64,000 nt of DNA, taken from positions 9,617 to 73,616 of the forward strand of contig CAVFEH010000010.1 of NCBI GenBank assembly GCA_963621575.1. Direction: 5' to 3'. The position numbers and the translations under genes are program-made. The DNA comes from UBA1724 sp963621575 (GTDB taxonomy: Bacteria; Verrucomicrobiota; Lentisphaeria; Oligosphaerales; Oligosphaeraceae). This document shows positions 33,530-43,048 of this stretch, piece by piece. Numbering within the stretch: the stretch's first letter is position 1; each line of letters opens with the position of its first letter. The notes beneath the pieces are model-generated. The model did not search any database and was not told where the DNA came from. It was given only the letters and a program-made list of their open reading frames with translations.

Positions 33530-35521
33530 ATGAGACTCGCATCCATCTGGTCCGACCATGCCGTGATCCAGCGCAACAAGCCCGTCGTCGTATGGGGCTG
33601 GTGTGACGCCAAGCGTACTGTTGTCCGGGGAACTCTGGGCGCCGACCGTGTGGCGCAGGGGCTCTCCTCCTGGGATGGCCGCTTTGAGCTGCGTTTCCCG
33701 GCCTTGGAGTCCGGCGGCCCCCTGGAGATGCGGATCACCTGCGGCGGCGAGGAGTGTGTGGTGCGGGATTTGGTGGTGGGCGAGGTGTGGCTGGTCTCCG
33801 GCCAGTCCAATGCGGAGTTCCCCCTGATGACCTACAGCCCCGGCGACCCGCTGGACCAGACCAGGGACTACTTGAAAGAGGGCGGCGAGGATCCCCTGCT
33901 GCGCTGCTTCACCACCATGAACGACGGCGTCTACAATCCCGGCGGTGAGCTGGCCCCCGGCGCCGTGTGGAAGCTTTCCGATGCGGATACCGCACCGAAG
34001 TTCACCGCCATCGGCGCCTGGTTCGCCCTGAATCTGCGCAGGCGCTTCCCGGAGGTGCCCGTGGGCATTGTGCACTCTTCCTGGGGCGGCACCATGGTCT
34101 CCGCCTGGCTGAGCCGGGAGGCCCTGGCCGCGCGCCCCGAGAACCGCGCCGCCCTGCGCTACTCCGAGGAGTCGGGGAATGTCCCCGAACGCTGGGCTTC
34201 CTTCTTGAAGGGGAGGGAGAGCCTCGAAGTCTGTGCGGCGAACGAGGCATGCGTCGATTTTGAGAAGGTCACCGAGAAGGACCGTGGCAACCAGGGCTTC
34301 GCCAAGGGCTACGCCTCTCCCGATTTGGACGACTCCCAGTGGGGGACCTTGGCGGTGCCCGGCTCCTGGATGGTCCAGAAGTTCTCCACCCACGGCGCCA
34401 TCTGGGTGCGGAAGGCGGTGGAATTGCCGGCCAGCTGGGCGGGGCAGCCTCTGGAACTCCATCTCGGCCCCGTGGACAAGCACGACGTCACCTATTTCAA
34501 CGGCGTCCAGGTGGGCGCCACGGGAAAGGACTTCGAGACCCAATACTGGTGCGAACCGCGCGTCTACCCCGTGCCTGGCGAGCTGGTGAAGGCAGGCCGG
34601 AACCTGGTGGCCATCCGCGCCTTCTGCTTCTACTTTGACGGGAGCTTTGGCGGCTCCAAGGACTTCTACTTCCTGAAGAATGCGGCCACCGGCGAAACCA
34701 TCCCCCTCTGCGGGAAGGAGCGGCAGTGGAAGGCCATCGTCGAGTACGCCTTCAAACCCTCTAGCCTCACTCCCCAGGACTACACTGCGCCCAACGATCA
34801 GAACGCCCCCCACCGGCTCTTCGACAACAAGATCCGACCCCTCATCCCCTTCCCCATCCGCGGCGTCCTCTGGTACCAGGGGGAGAGCGACACCGACACG
34901 GAGGAGCGCACCGCGCTCTACTGCACCCGTTTCTGCGACATGATCCACGACTGGCGGCGCGCCTGGGGGCAGGGGGACGAATTCCCCTTCTTCTTCGTCC
35001 AGCTGGCAAACTATGAGTCTCCCGTGGCGGACCGCTGGCTCCGCCTCCAGGATGCACAACGCCGAGCGTATCTCGCGGTGCCCAACACCGGCGTGATCAC
35101 CGCCAGCGACCTGGCGCTCTTCGAACCCCAGGACATCCATCCCCACGACAAGCGCTCCTTCGGATATCGGCTCTTCCTCCAGGCCATGGCGAGGGTCTAC
35201 GGCGACGCCACGGTGGTCCCCCAGGGACCCACCCTGGATTCCATCTGGCATCAGGGAACGCAGAAGCTCTGCCTGCATTTCCGGTACGCCGCGGGCCTCC
35301 ATGCCGAGGGCGCGGAGGAGCTCAAGGGCTTCGAGGTGGCGGGCGCGGACGGCGTCTTCCATCCCGCGGAGGCGGAGATCCAGGGCGACTGCGTGGTGCT
35401 GAGCTCCCCGGAGGTCTCCGAGGCCTTCTCGGTCCGCTACAATGCTGATGTAGCCCATCCCGCGGGAAATCTCCGCAACGGCGCGGGGCTGCCCGCGCTC
35501 TCCTTCCTCCAGAAAGCGTAG
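33530..35521 (+). CDS. SGNH-hydrolase sialate O-acetylesterase-like protein, copy 1
   Basis: A 663-residue protein of the sialate O-acetylesterase (SASA) family. Catalytic Ser93 is in G-Q-S-N-A, a second block is S-S-W-G-G-T (183-188), then G-V-L-W-Y-Q-G-E-S-D (445-454) and D-I-H-P-H-D-K (535-541) with the catalytic His. A beta-sandwich insertion of about 130 residues (250-380, G-S-W...F-N-G-V-Q-V-G-A) resembles carbohydrate-binding domains. Unlike most family members it lacks a signal peptide, so it should act inside the cell on imported acetylated sugars. The start at 33530 matches that of the second copy. A very similar gene follows after 34 nt. Confidence 0.88.
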   Translation: MRLASIWSDHAVIQRNKPVVVWGWCDAKRTVVRGTLGADRVAQGLSSWDGRFELRFPALESGGPLEMRITCGGEECVVRDLVVGEVWLVSGQSNAEFPLMTYSPGDPLDQTRDYLKEGGEDPLLRCFTTMNDGVYNPGGELAPGAVWKLSDADTAPKFTAIGAWFALNLRRRFPEVPVGIVHSSWGGTMVSAWLSREALAARPENRAALRYSEESGNVPERWASFLKGRESLEVCAANEACVDFEKVTEKDRGNQGFAKGYASPDLDDSQWGTLAVPGSWMVQKFSTHGAIWVRKAVELPASWAGQPLELHLGPVDKHDVTYFNGVQVGATGKDFETQYWCEPRVYPVPGELVKAGRNLVAIRAFCFYFDGSFGGSKDFYFLKNAATGETIPLCGKERQWKAIVEYAFKPSSLTPQDYTAPNDQNAPHRLFDNKIRPLIPFPIRGVLWYQGESDTDTEERTALYCTRFCDMIHDWRRAWGQGDEFPFFFVQLANYESPVADRWLRLQDAQRRAYLAVPNTGVITASDLALFEPQDIHPHDKRSFGYRLFLQAMARVYGDATVVPQGPTLDSIWHQGTQKLCLHFRYAAGLHAEGAEELKGFEVAGADGVFHPAEAEIQGDCVVLSSPEVSEAFSVRYNADVAHPAGNLRNGAGLPALSFLQKA

Positions 35522-35555
35522 TCACGGAAACCATAGACTCCCTATTTTCTCTGCC

Positions 35556-37541
35556 ATGAGACTCGCATCGATTTGGTGTGACCACGCCGTGATCCAGCGC
35601 GGCAAGCCCGTCGTCGTCTGGGGATGGTGTGACGCCAGGCGCGCCGTGGTCCGGGGGACACTGGGCGCCGGCCGTGTGGCGCAGGGGCTCTCCTCCTGGG
35701 ATGGTCGCTTCGAACTGCGCTTCCCGGCATTGGCGTCGGGCGGACCCCTGGAGATGCGGATTTCCTGCGGGGACGAGACGTGCGTGGTGCGGGACCTCGT
35801 GGTTGGCGAGGTGTGGCTGGTCTCCGGCCAGTCCAATGCGGAGTTCCCTCTGAAGACCTTCAGCCCCGGCGATGCCCTGGAGCAGACCGCGGACTTCTTG
35901 AAGGAGGGCGGCGTGGATCCCCTGCTGCGCTGTTTCACAACGGTCAGCGACAGCGTTTGCGCCCCCGGGATGGAGTCGCCGCCCGGAGGCGAGTGGCGGC
36001 TCTCTGACGCAAAGAGCGCACGGGATTTCACCGCCATAGGCGCCTGGTTCGCCCTGAATCTGCGCAGGCGCTTCCCGGAGGTGCCCGTGGGCATTGTCAA
36101 CTCCTCCTGGGGTGGAACGGTGGTCTCCGCTTGGATGAGCCGGGAGGCCCTGGCCGCGCGTCCCGAGAACCTGGACGATTTGCGCCGCGCCGACGAGGCG
36201 GCCAACGACCCCGGCCGCTGGAGCATTCTGGAGGGCCGGGAGGGCATCTCCGGCTGTGTGGCGGACGAGATCTTTGATGATTTCAGCAAGGTCACCGAGA
36301 GGGACCGCGGCAATCAGGGCTTCGCCAAGGGCTACGCCTCCCCCGAACTGGACGATTCCCAGTGGGGGACCCTGCAGATTCCCGGCTCCTGGATGGCCCA
36401 GAAGTTCTCCACCCACGGCGCCATCTGGGTGCGCAGGGAGGTGGAGGTCCCCGGAAGTTGGGCGGGACAGCCCCTGGAACTCCATCTCGGCCCCGTGGAC
36501 AAGCACGATGTCACCTATTTCAACGGCGTCCAGGTGGGCGCCACCGGCAAGGACTTCGAGACGCAGCACTGGAGCGTGCCCCGTGTCTATCCCGTGCCTG
36601 GCGGACTGGTGAGGCCCGGCCGCAATCTGGTGGCGGTCCGCGCCTTCTGCTTCTATTTTGACGGGAGCCTGGGCGGCTCCGAACGGTTTTATTTCCTGAA
36701 GAACACGGTCACCGGAGAGGCCATCCCCCTGTGCGACGGCACCCCCTGGAAGGCCTGCGTGGAGTACGCCTTCCAGACCGCCGTCATTACATCCCGGGTC
36801 CACGACGCCCCCAGCGACAAGAACCAGCCCCACCGGCTCTTCGACAACAAGATCCGTCCCATCGTCCCCTTCGCCATCCGCGGAGTGCTCTGGTATCAGG
36901 GCGAGGAGGACGCGGACGATGAGGAGCGCACACGGCTCTATTTCTTGCGATTCTGTGATCTGATCCGGGATTGGCGGCGGAGCTGGGGGCAGGGAGACGA
37001 ATTCCCCTTCCTCTTCGTCCAGCTGGCAAACTACGAGTCGAAACATCCCGGGCTCTGGCTCCGCGTCCAGGACGCACAGCGCCGCGCTTATCTCGCGGTG
37101 CCAAACACCGGCGTGATCACCGCCAGCGACCTGGCGCTCTTCGAGGCCAGCGACATCCATCCCCACGACAAGCGCTCCTTCGGACACCGGCTCTTCCTCC
37201 AGGCCATGGCGCGGGTCTACGGTGACACCGCCGTGGTGCCCCAGGGACCCACCCTGGATGCCATCAGCCGCCAGGGAATCGATGCGCTCTGCCTGCATTT
37301 CCAATACGCCGAGGGCCTCCATGCCGGGGACGGCGGGGGGCTCAAGGGTTTCGAGATGGCGGGCGCGGACGGCGTCTTTCATCCCGCGGCGGCGGAGATC
37401 CAGGGCGCCTGCGTGGTGCTGCGCTCCCCGATGGTCTCCGAGGCCTTCGCGGCCCGCTACAATTCCGATGTGGGCCGGCCTGCGGGAAATCTCCGCAACG
37501 GCGCGGGGCTGCCCGCGCTCTCCTTCCTCCAGACGGCATGA
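35556..37541 (+). CDS. SGNH-hydrolase sialate O-acetylesterase-like protein, copy 2
   Basis: A 661-residue paralogue of the preceding gene, colinear over its whole length and with long identical blocks in protein and DNA. The catalytic Ser (G-Q-S-N-A), S-S-W-G-G-T, Y-Q-G-E-E-D and D-I-H-P-H-D-K motifs are all present, and again there is no signal peptide. Divergence is concentrated around residues 110-150, 205-245 and 395-420. In the Y-Q-G-E block it reads E-E-D instead of E-S-D. Likely a tandem duplication with partial specialisation of substrate. Confidence 0.88.
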   Translation: MRLASIWCDHAVIQRGKPVVVWGWCDARRAVVRGTLGAGRVAQGLSSWDGRFELRFPALASGGPLEMRISCGDETCVVRDLVVGEVWLVSGQSNAEFPLKTFSPGDALEQTADFLKEGGVDPLLRCFTTVSDSVCAPGMESPPGGEWRLSDAKSARDFTAIGAWFALNLRRRFPEVPVGIVNSSWGGTVVSAWMSREALAARPENLDDLRRADEAANDPGRWSILEGREGISGCVADEIFDDFSKVTERDRGNQGFAKGYASPELDDSQWGTLQIPGSWMAQKFSTHGAIWVRREVEVPGSWAGQPLELHLGPVDKHDVTYFNGVQVGATGKDFETQHWSVPRVYPVPGGLVRPGRNLVAVRAFCFYFDGSLGGSERFYFLKNTVTGEAIPLCDGTPWKACVEYAFQTAVITSRVHDAPSDKNQPHRLFDNKIRPIVPFAIRGVLWYQGEEDADDEERTRLYFLRFCDLIRDWRRSWGQGDEFPFLFVQLANYESKHPGLWLRVQDAQRRAYLAVPNTGVITASDLALFEASDIHPHDKRSFGHRLFLQAMARVYGDTAVVPQGPTLDAISRQGIDALCLHFQYAEGLHAGDGGGLKGFEMAGADGVFHPAAAEIQGACVVLRSPMVSEAFAARYNSDVGRPAGNLRNGAGLPALSFLQTA

Positions 37542-37605
37542 CTGCGTGCCCGGGGGGCGTCTGCAGGGAGGGGGATATGGGCAGTTTATGGGACGCGGGC
37601 TAAAT

Positions 37606-37611
37606 TATAGC
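37606..37611 (+). promoter_or_regulatory. Weak promoter-like box before the shikimate operon
   Basis: TATAGC preceded by AAAT lies in the 175-nt gap after the second esterase gene and is followed by GTTTC, about 105 nt before the aroF start. It fits the pattern only partly. Confidence 0.25.
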
Positions 37612-37716
37612 GTTTCTTTTTTCGGGGGAAAGTCTTGTGCCCTCTCCGCCTGCCCCCCTCCCTGAGTTCCCGGCGCGGAGGGCGTGTCCGTTTTTGCAGA
37701 GGGGAGGGGGTTGACC

Positions 37717-38736
37717 ATGATTGTCATTCTGAAGGAGAATCCCGAGTCCGGCCAGTTGAAGGACCTGACGGCGTGGCTGAAGAGCCAGGGGCTGGAAATC
37801 CACGTCTCCCGCGGCGCGCGGCAGATGATCCTGGGGCTGGTGGGGGACACCTCCCGGGTGGACATGGACCTGCTCAACGCCCTGGACATCGTGGACGAGG
37901 TGAAGCGGGTCCAGGACCCCTACAAGGCCGCCAACCGGAAATTCCATCCGGAAGACACCGTCGTCGAGCTGTCCAACGGGGTGAAGATCGGCGGCGGGCA
38001 CCTCGCGCTGATCGCAGGCCCCTGTTCCGTTGAGAGCGAAGAGCAGATTTGCACCGTGGCGAAGGCGGTGAAGGCGGCGGGCGCCAATGTCCTGCGGGGC
38101 GGCGCCTTCAAGCCCCGCACTTCCCCGTACACCTTCCAGGGAATGCGGGAGCGCGGCATCAAGCTGCTTCTGGAGGCCAAGAAAGAGACCGGGCTGCCCG
38201 TGGTCTCCGAAATCATGGACGCCTCGCAGCTGCCCCTCTTTGACGAAGTGGATGTCATCCAGGTGGGCGCCCGCAACATGCAGAATTTCGAGCTGCTCCA
38301 CGCACTGGGGCACATTCAGAAGCCCATTTTGCTGAAGCGGGGGCTGGCGAACACCTACGAGGAGCTCCTCATGAGCGCCGAACACATCATGAGTGGCGGA
38401 AACACCCAGGTCATGCTCTGCGAACGGGGCATCCGCACCTTCGAGACCTATACCCGGAACGTGCTGGACCTCACCGCGGTACCCGTGCTCCACAAGCTCT
38501 CGCACCTCCCCGTCGTCGTGGATCCCAGCCACGCCTCCGGACGCTCCTGGCTGGTCCCACCCATGGCGGTGGCCGCCGCCGCCACCGGCGCCGACGGCTT
38601 GATCGTGGAGGTCCACAACGACCCCGAACACGCCTGGTGCGACGGCCCGCAGTCCATCACCCCCGCCATCTTCCAGGAGTTGGTCCCCAAGATCCGCGCG
38701 GTGCGCGGGACTCTTGGCATGAAGGAGGGCCAATAG
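37717..38736 (+). CDS. aroF: 3-deoxy-7-phosphoheptulonate synthase (DAHP synthase, type I beta)
   Basis: The 339-residue enzyme joins phosphoenolpyruvate and erythrose 4-phosphate, the first step of the shikimate pathway. An N-terminal ferredoxin-like regulatory domain (M-I-V-I-L-K-E-N...) as in Thermotoga DAHP synthase is followed by the barrel with A-G-P-C-S-V-E-S, R-G-G-A-F-K-P-R-T-S-P-Y, Q-V-G-A-R-N-M-Q-N, L-K-R-G and D-P-S-H-A-S-G. The Cys of A-G-P-C-S is the metal ligand. The start at 37717 follows GGGGAGGGGG. It opens a five-gene operon and could be feedback-inhibited by Tyr or Phe. Confidence 0.94.
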   Translation: MIVILKENPESGQLKDLTAWLKSQGLEIHVSRGARQMILGLVGDTSRVDMDLLNALDIVDEVKRVQDPYKAANRKFHPEDTVVELSNGVKIGGGHLALIAGPCSVESEEQICTVAKAVKAAGANVLRGGAFKPRTSPYTFQGMRERGIKLLLEAKKETGLPVVSEIMDASQLPLFDEVDVIQVGARNMQNFELLHALGHIQKPILLKRGLANTYEELLMSAEHIMSGGNTQVMLCERGIRTFETYTRNVLDLTAVPVLHKLSHLPVVVDPSHASGRSWLVPPMAVAAAATGADGLIVEVHNDPEHAWCDGPQSITPAIFQELVPKIRAVRGTLGMKEGQ

Positions 38737-38738
38737 CC

Positions 38739-39602
38739 ATGGAGACCATTGGCGTCGTGGGGTTGGGCCTCATCGGCGGCTCCTTGGCGCGCGCAGTCAA
38801 GGCGCGCGGCGGCTGCCGGGTGCTGGGCGCGGACATCCAGGAGTCCGTACGGCTCCGCGCGAAACTGGTCGGCGCGGTGGACGGCATCCTGGAGGACGAG
38901 AATCTTGGCGATGTGGACATGCTGTTTTTGTCCCTGTATCCCCAGGGCACCATCCAGTGGATGAAGGAGCATGTGTCGAAGCTGCGTACCGGAACGCTGG
39001 TGGTGGATTGCTGCGGCGTGAAGCGCGTGGTCTGCAAGGCGCTGGGGGGGCTTTGCCGGGACCACGGGCTGGTCTTCCTCGGCGGCCATCCCATGGCGGG
39101 CATCGAGCGTTCGGGGTTTGAGGCGTCCATGGGGAACCTCTTCAACCAGGCCTCCATGATTCTGGTGCCCCATGGGGCGCTGCCCATTGAGACTCTGGAG
39201 CGGGTGAAGGCCTTCTTCCTGGAGCTTGGCTTCGGCAGCGTGAAGTTCACCACCGCGGAGGAGCACGACCGGATCATCGCGTATACCAGCCAGCTGCCGC
39301 ACATCCTGGCAAGCTCCTACGTGCAGTCCCCGGCCGCCCTCCAGCATAGCGGGTTCTCCGCGGGGTCCTTCCGTGACATGAGCCGGGTGGCCACCATGCA
39401 GGAGGCCCTCTGGAGCGAGCTCTTCCTGGCAAACCGGGACGATCTGCTGAGGGAGCTGGACCACGTCATTGGGAATCTCCAGGCATTCCGGACGGCGCTG
39501 GCCGACGGCGACGAGGCGGCGCTCCAGAAGCTGATCCGGACGGGGCGCGAGACCAAGGAAAAGGTCGACGCCCTCCCCAAGACCCCCTATTCCCTCTTCT
39601 GA
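38739..39602 (+). CDS. tyrA: Prephenate dehydrogenase
   Basis: A 287-residue NAD(P)-dependent dehydrogenase converting prephenate to 4-hydroxyphenylpyruvate for tyrosine. It has G-L-G-L-I-G-G-S-L-A (8-17), D-C-C-G-V-K, the catalytic G-G-H-P-M-A-G and H-D-R-I-I-A-Y-T-S-Q-L-P-H. There is no fused ACT or chorismate mutase domain. It starts 2 nt after the aroF stop. Confidence 0.93.
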   Translation: METIGVVGLGLIGGSLARAVKARGGCRVLGADIQESVRLRAKLVGAVDGILEDENLGDVDMLFLSLYPQGTIQWMKEHVSKLRTGTLVVDCCGVKRVVCKALGGLCRDHGLVFLGGHPMAGIERSGFEASMGNLFNQASMILVPHGALPIETLERVKAFFLELGFGSVKFTTAEEHDRIIAYTSQLPHILASSYVQSPAALQHSGFSAGSFRDMSRVATMQEALWSELFLANRDDLLRELDHVIGNLQAFRTALADGDEAALQKLIRTGRETKEKVDALPKTPYSLF

Positions 39603-39617
39603 CGCAGGCGGACCACC

Positions 39618-40673
39618 ATGGAAACCCTCTCTCGGATTCCCGTCCACTGCTCCGGCGGCGACTACCAGGTCGCCATCGGCCGGGGGGCATTGTCCCTCCT
39701 GCCGGAGCTGGCGGCGCGCCTGGGCGCCCCGCGCGTCGCGGTGATCACGGACAGCAATGTGGCGCCTTTGCATCTGCAGCGGGTCATGGGGCTCCTGCCA
39801 CGGGGCGCCGCATCGTACGTCTTCCCCGCCGGGGAGGCAAGCAAGAACCTCTCCTCCATCGCGGGAATGCTGGACTTCCTGGCGAATGCGCAGCTGACCC
39901 GGAGCGACCTTGTGGTGGCGCTGGGCGGCGGCGTGGCAGGCGACATGGCGGGCTTCACCGCCGCCATCTACCTGCGCGGCATCCGTGTGGTGCAGATCCC
40001 CACCACCCTTTTGGCGGCCATCGATTCCTCCGTAGGCGGCAAGACGGGCGTGGATCTCCCCCAGGGGAAAAACCTGGCCGGCGCCTTCTGGCAGCCCAGC
40101 GGGGTCCTCTGCGACACCGGACTGTTGGAGACGCTCCCCCGCCGCATCCTCTTCGACGGCGTGGCGGAGGCCGTCAAATACGGCGTCATCCGCGACGCGG
40201 AGCTTTTCCGGACTCTGTCGACTCCCAATGGCCTCCAGGAACATCTGCGCGAGATCATCGCCCGCTGCGTGGAGATCAAGGCGGAGATTGTCGCCGGCGA
40301 CGAATTCGACCGGGGCGACCGCGCATTGCTGAATTTCGGGCATACCATCGGCCATGCCGTGGAGCGCCGCAGCCACTTTGGAATCTCCCATGGCCAGGCT
40401 GTGGCCATCGGCATGGCGGCCATCACCCGGATGTCGGAGCGCCTGGGCTGGTGCCGCGAGCCGGAGTTGCACCTTGCGCTGGAGAAGACCCTCCGGCAGT
40501 ACGAGCTCCCCGTGGCGCTTCCCTATCCCTGGGAGGAGCTGGTGGAGGCCATGCTCCACGACAAGAAGCGCAGCGGCGATTCCCTGTCGCTGGTGGTGCC
40601 GGAGACTCTGGGGCGTTGCGTCTTGCGCCGCGTGCCGGTCTCTCAAATCCGTGAAGGATGGGAGAACGCATGA
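39618..40673 (+). CDS. aroB: 3-dehydroquinate synthase
   Basis: The 351-residue enzyme cyclises DAHP to 3-dehydroquinate using NAD and a divalent metal. Family marks are G-G-G-V-A-G-D-M-A-G-F, I-Q-I-P-T-T-L-L-A-type V-Q-I-P-T-T-L-L-A-A-I-D-S-S-V-G-G-K, K-Y-G-V-I-R-D and L-N-F-G-H-T-I-G-H-A. It ends in an ATGA overlap with aroA, so the two are coupled in translation. Confidence 0.95.
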   Translation: METLSRIPVHCSGGDYQVAIGRGALSLLPELAARLGAPRVAVITDSNVAPLHLQRVMGLLPRGAASYVFPAGEASKNLSSIAGMLDFLANAQLTRSDLVVALGGGVAGDMAGFTAAIYLRGIRVVQIPTTLLAAIDSSVGGKTGVDLPQGKNLAGAFWQPSGVLCDTGLLETLPRRILFDGVAEAVKYGVIRDAELFRTLSTPNGLQEHLREIIARCVEIKAEIVAGDEFDRGDRALLNFGHTIGHAVERRSHFGISHGQAVAIGMAAITRMSERLGWCREPELHLALEKTLRQYELPVALPYPWEELVEAMLHDKKRSGDSLSLVVPETLGRCVLRRVPVSQIREGWENA

Positions 40674-41908
40674 GCCGCGTCGCGCTGACTCCTCGTCCTT
40701 GGCGGGGCGAGGTGGAGATCCCCTCCTCCAAATCCGTGGCCCATCGGCAGATGATCTGCGCCGCCCTGGCGGGCGTGTCGCCGTCATCCGTGGAACTGCA
40801 TGGCCCCGCATCCGCGGATCTTCTGGCCACCCGGCGTTGTCTGGAGGCATTGCTGGATCCCGTGTCCGCGGAGCCGGCGCTGGACTGCGGCGAATCCGGC
40901 AGCACGCTCCGTTTCCTCATGCCCGTGGCCGCCGCGCTGGGGCGCCCCGCCCGGTTCACCGGACAGGGTCGCCTGCCGGAACGCCCCGTGGACACCCTTC
41001 TGGCGGAACTGCGACGCCACCGCGTCCGCTGCGACGGGGAACACCTTCCCCTGACCCTGGAAGGGCCCATGGCCGGCGGCGAATTTGCGCTTCCCGGGAA
41101 CATTTCCTCCCAGTTCGTCACGGGAATCCTCCTGGCGCTGCCTCTGACTGGACAGGAGGGCGTGGTGCGGCTCACCACTTCCCTGGAGTCCCGGGACTAC
41201 GTGGCTTTGACCCTGGATGCCATGGGGCGTTTTGGCGTGTCGGTGGAGGAATCCCCCGGCGCCTTCCGCGTCTCCGGCGGGCAGCGATACCACGCCTGCG
41301 CCGCCCTGCCGCCCGTGGAGGGGGATTGGTCCGCCGCCGCCTTCCCCATGGTGGCCGCCGCCCTGGGGCACGGCAATCCCGAGGGGCTTTTGTTGAAGAA
41401 TCTGGCCGCCGATTCCGCCCAGGGAGACCGCCGGGTGGTGGAGCTCCTCCGGGCCTTCGGCGCACACGTGGAGTTTGTTGGCGCGGATCTCCGGGTGCGT
41501 CCCGGGGAGCTCCACGCGGTGGAGGAGATTGATGTCCGGTCCATTCCGGACATGGTCCCCGCGCTGGCGGTGTTGGCGGGACTTTCCCGGGGCGTCACCC
41601 GTTTCGTTCACGCGGAGCGTCTCCGCTGGAAGGAGTCCGACCGCCTGGAGGCCGTCCGGCGGCTGCTGCTGGCCTTGGGCGGCGTGGCGGAGACCACTCG
41701 GGACACCCTGACGGTCACCGGCCAGGAACGCTACCATGGCGGCGTGGTGGACGGCGTCAACGACCACCGCATCGTCATGGCGGCCGCCGCAGCGGCCTGC
41801 GCCGCGGACGGCGCCGTGGAGATCCTGGATGCCCAGGCGGTCTCCAAGTCCTGGCCGGCCTTCTGGCATGCCTATTCTCTTTGCACAGGAGAGGAGATCT
41901 CGTTGTGA
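40670..41908 (+). CDS. aroA: 3-phosphoshikimate 1-carboxyvinyltransferase (EPSP synthase)
   Basis: The 412-residue enzyme makes 5-enolpyruvylshikimate-3-phosphate. It has P-S-S-K-S-V-A-H-R (usual P-G-S-K-S), G-E-S-G-S-T-L-R-F (usual N-A-G-T-A-x-R-F), G-N-I-S-S-Q-F-V-T, L-R-W-K-E-S-D-R and N-D-H-R-I-V-M-A. The altered first loops (S for G, E-S-G-S for N-A-G-T) are of the kind found in class II or more divergent enzymes. It overlaps aroB upstream and aroC downstream by 4 nt each. Confidence 0.94.
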   Translation: MSRVALTPRPWRGEVEIPSSKSVAHRQMICAALAGVSPSSVELHGPASADLLATRRCLEALLDPVSAEPALDCGESGSTLRFLMPVAAALGRPARFTGQGRLPERPVDTLLAELRRHRVRCDGEHLPLTLEGPMAGGEFALPGNISSQFVTGILLALPLTGQEGVVRLTTSLESRDYVALTLDAMGRFGVSVEESPGAFRVSGGQRYHACAALPPVEGDWSAAAFPMVAAALGHGNPEGLLLKNLAADSAQGDRRVVELLRAFGAHVEFVGADLRVRPGELHAVEEIDVRSIPDMVPALAVLAGLSRGVTRFVHAERLRWKESDRLEAVRRLLLALGGVAETTRDTLTVTGQERYHGGVVDGVNDHRIVMAAAAAACAADGAVEILDAQAVSKSWPAFWHAYSLCTGEEISL

Positions 41909-42990
41909 ATTCCTTCGGCAAGAACATTCGGCTTACCATCTTCGGCGAATCCCACGGCCCCGCCATCGGCTGCACCCTGGAGGGACTCCCCGCCGGATTC
42001 CCCGTGGATCTGGATTCCCTCCAGGAGTTCCTGGACCGCCGCGCACCAGGGCGCGGACCCCTGGCAACCCCGCGGAAGGAGGCCGACCGCCCCGAGTTCC
42101 TCGCCGGACTCCAGGACGGCGTCACCACCGGCGCCACCCTCTGCGCGGTCATCCGGAACTCCGACCAGCGCTCCCGGGACTACGGCGACCTGAAGGATTG
42201 CCCGCGCCCCGGGCACGCCGATTACCCCGCAGCCGTGAAATTCCGTGGATTCAACGACATCCGCGGTGGCGGAATCTTCTCCGGACGCCTGACGGCGCCC
42301 CTGTGCATCGCCGGCGGAATCCTTCTGCAGATCCTGGAAAAGAAGGGCGTCACTGTCGGCGCCCACATTGCCCAGATCGGCAATGTCGGCGACGAGGTCT
42401 TCGATCCCGTGCTGGTGGGCCGCGCCGAATTGCGGCGGGTCTCCCGGAAGCCCTTTCCTGTCCTGGACGACGAGGCCGGCGCATACATGCGGGAGCTTGT
42501 GGAGGCCGCGCGCAAAGAGCGTGACTCCGTGGGCGGCGTGGTGGAGGCCGCGGTGGTGGGCCTCCCCGCCGGCGTGGGCGATCCCATGTTCGACGGCCTG
42601 GAAAACCGCCTCTCCCAGGCACTCTTCGCCATCCCCGCTGTGAAGGGCGTCTCCTTTGGCGACGGATTCTACAGCAGCTGCGTGCGCGGAAGCGAGAACA
42701 ACGACCCGTATGTGGTTGACGCCAAGGGGCGCGTGCGCACGGAGACAAACCACTGCGGCGGCATCCTGGGCGGCATCTCCACGGGCATGCCGCTGGTCTT
42801 CCGGGCGGCCTTCAAGCCCACTCCCTCCATTGGACAAGCCCAGAAAAGCGTCTCACTCTCCAAGCACGAGCCCAGGGAGCTCGCCATCTCCGGACGGCAC
42901 GATCCCTGCATCGTCGTGCGCGCAGTGCCGGTGGTCATGGCGGCCGCCGCCCTGGCGGTCTACGACGCCCTCCGGGAACCCCGGCCGTAG
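41905..42990 (+). CDS. aroC: Chorismate synthase
   Basis: The 361-residue FMN-dependent enzyme removes phosphate from EPSP to form chorismate, the branch point to aromatic amino acids. It has F-G-E-S-H-G-P-A-I-G, R-G-G-G-I-F-S-G-R and G-G-I-L-G-G-I-S-T-G-M-P. Translation starts at a GTG (V-N-S-F-G-K) that overlaps the aroA stop as GTGA and has a GGAGAGGAG site. It closes the operon; aroE, aroK and aroQ are not in the window. Confidence 0.95.
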   Translation: MNSFGKNIRLTIFGESHGPAIGCTLEGLPAGFPVDLDSLQEFLDRRAPGRGPLATPRKEADRPEFLAGLQDGVTTGATLCAVIRNSDQRSRDYGDLKDCPRPGHADYPAAVKFRGFNDIRGGGIFSGRLTAPLCIAGGILLQILEKKGVTVGAHIAQIGNVGDEVFDPVLVGRAELRRVSRKPFPVLDDEAGAYMRELVEAARKERDSVGGVVEAAVVGLPAGVGDPMFDGLENRLSQALFAIPAVKGVSFGDGFYSSCVRGSENNDPYVVDAKGRVRTETNHCGGILGGISTGMPLVFRAAFKPTPSIGQAQKSVSLSKHEPRELAISGRHDPCIVVRAVPVVMAAAALAVYDALREPRP

Positions 42991-43048
42991 CAGGGAACCG
43001 GTTTCTTCTTATCCCAGCGAACAATTCACAACGAAGCGAGGCATTTTC

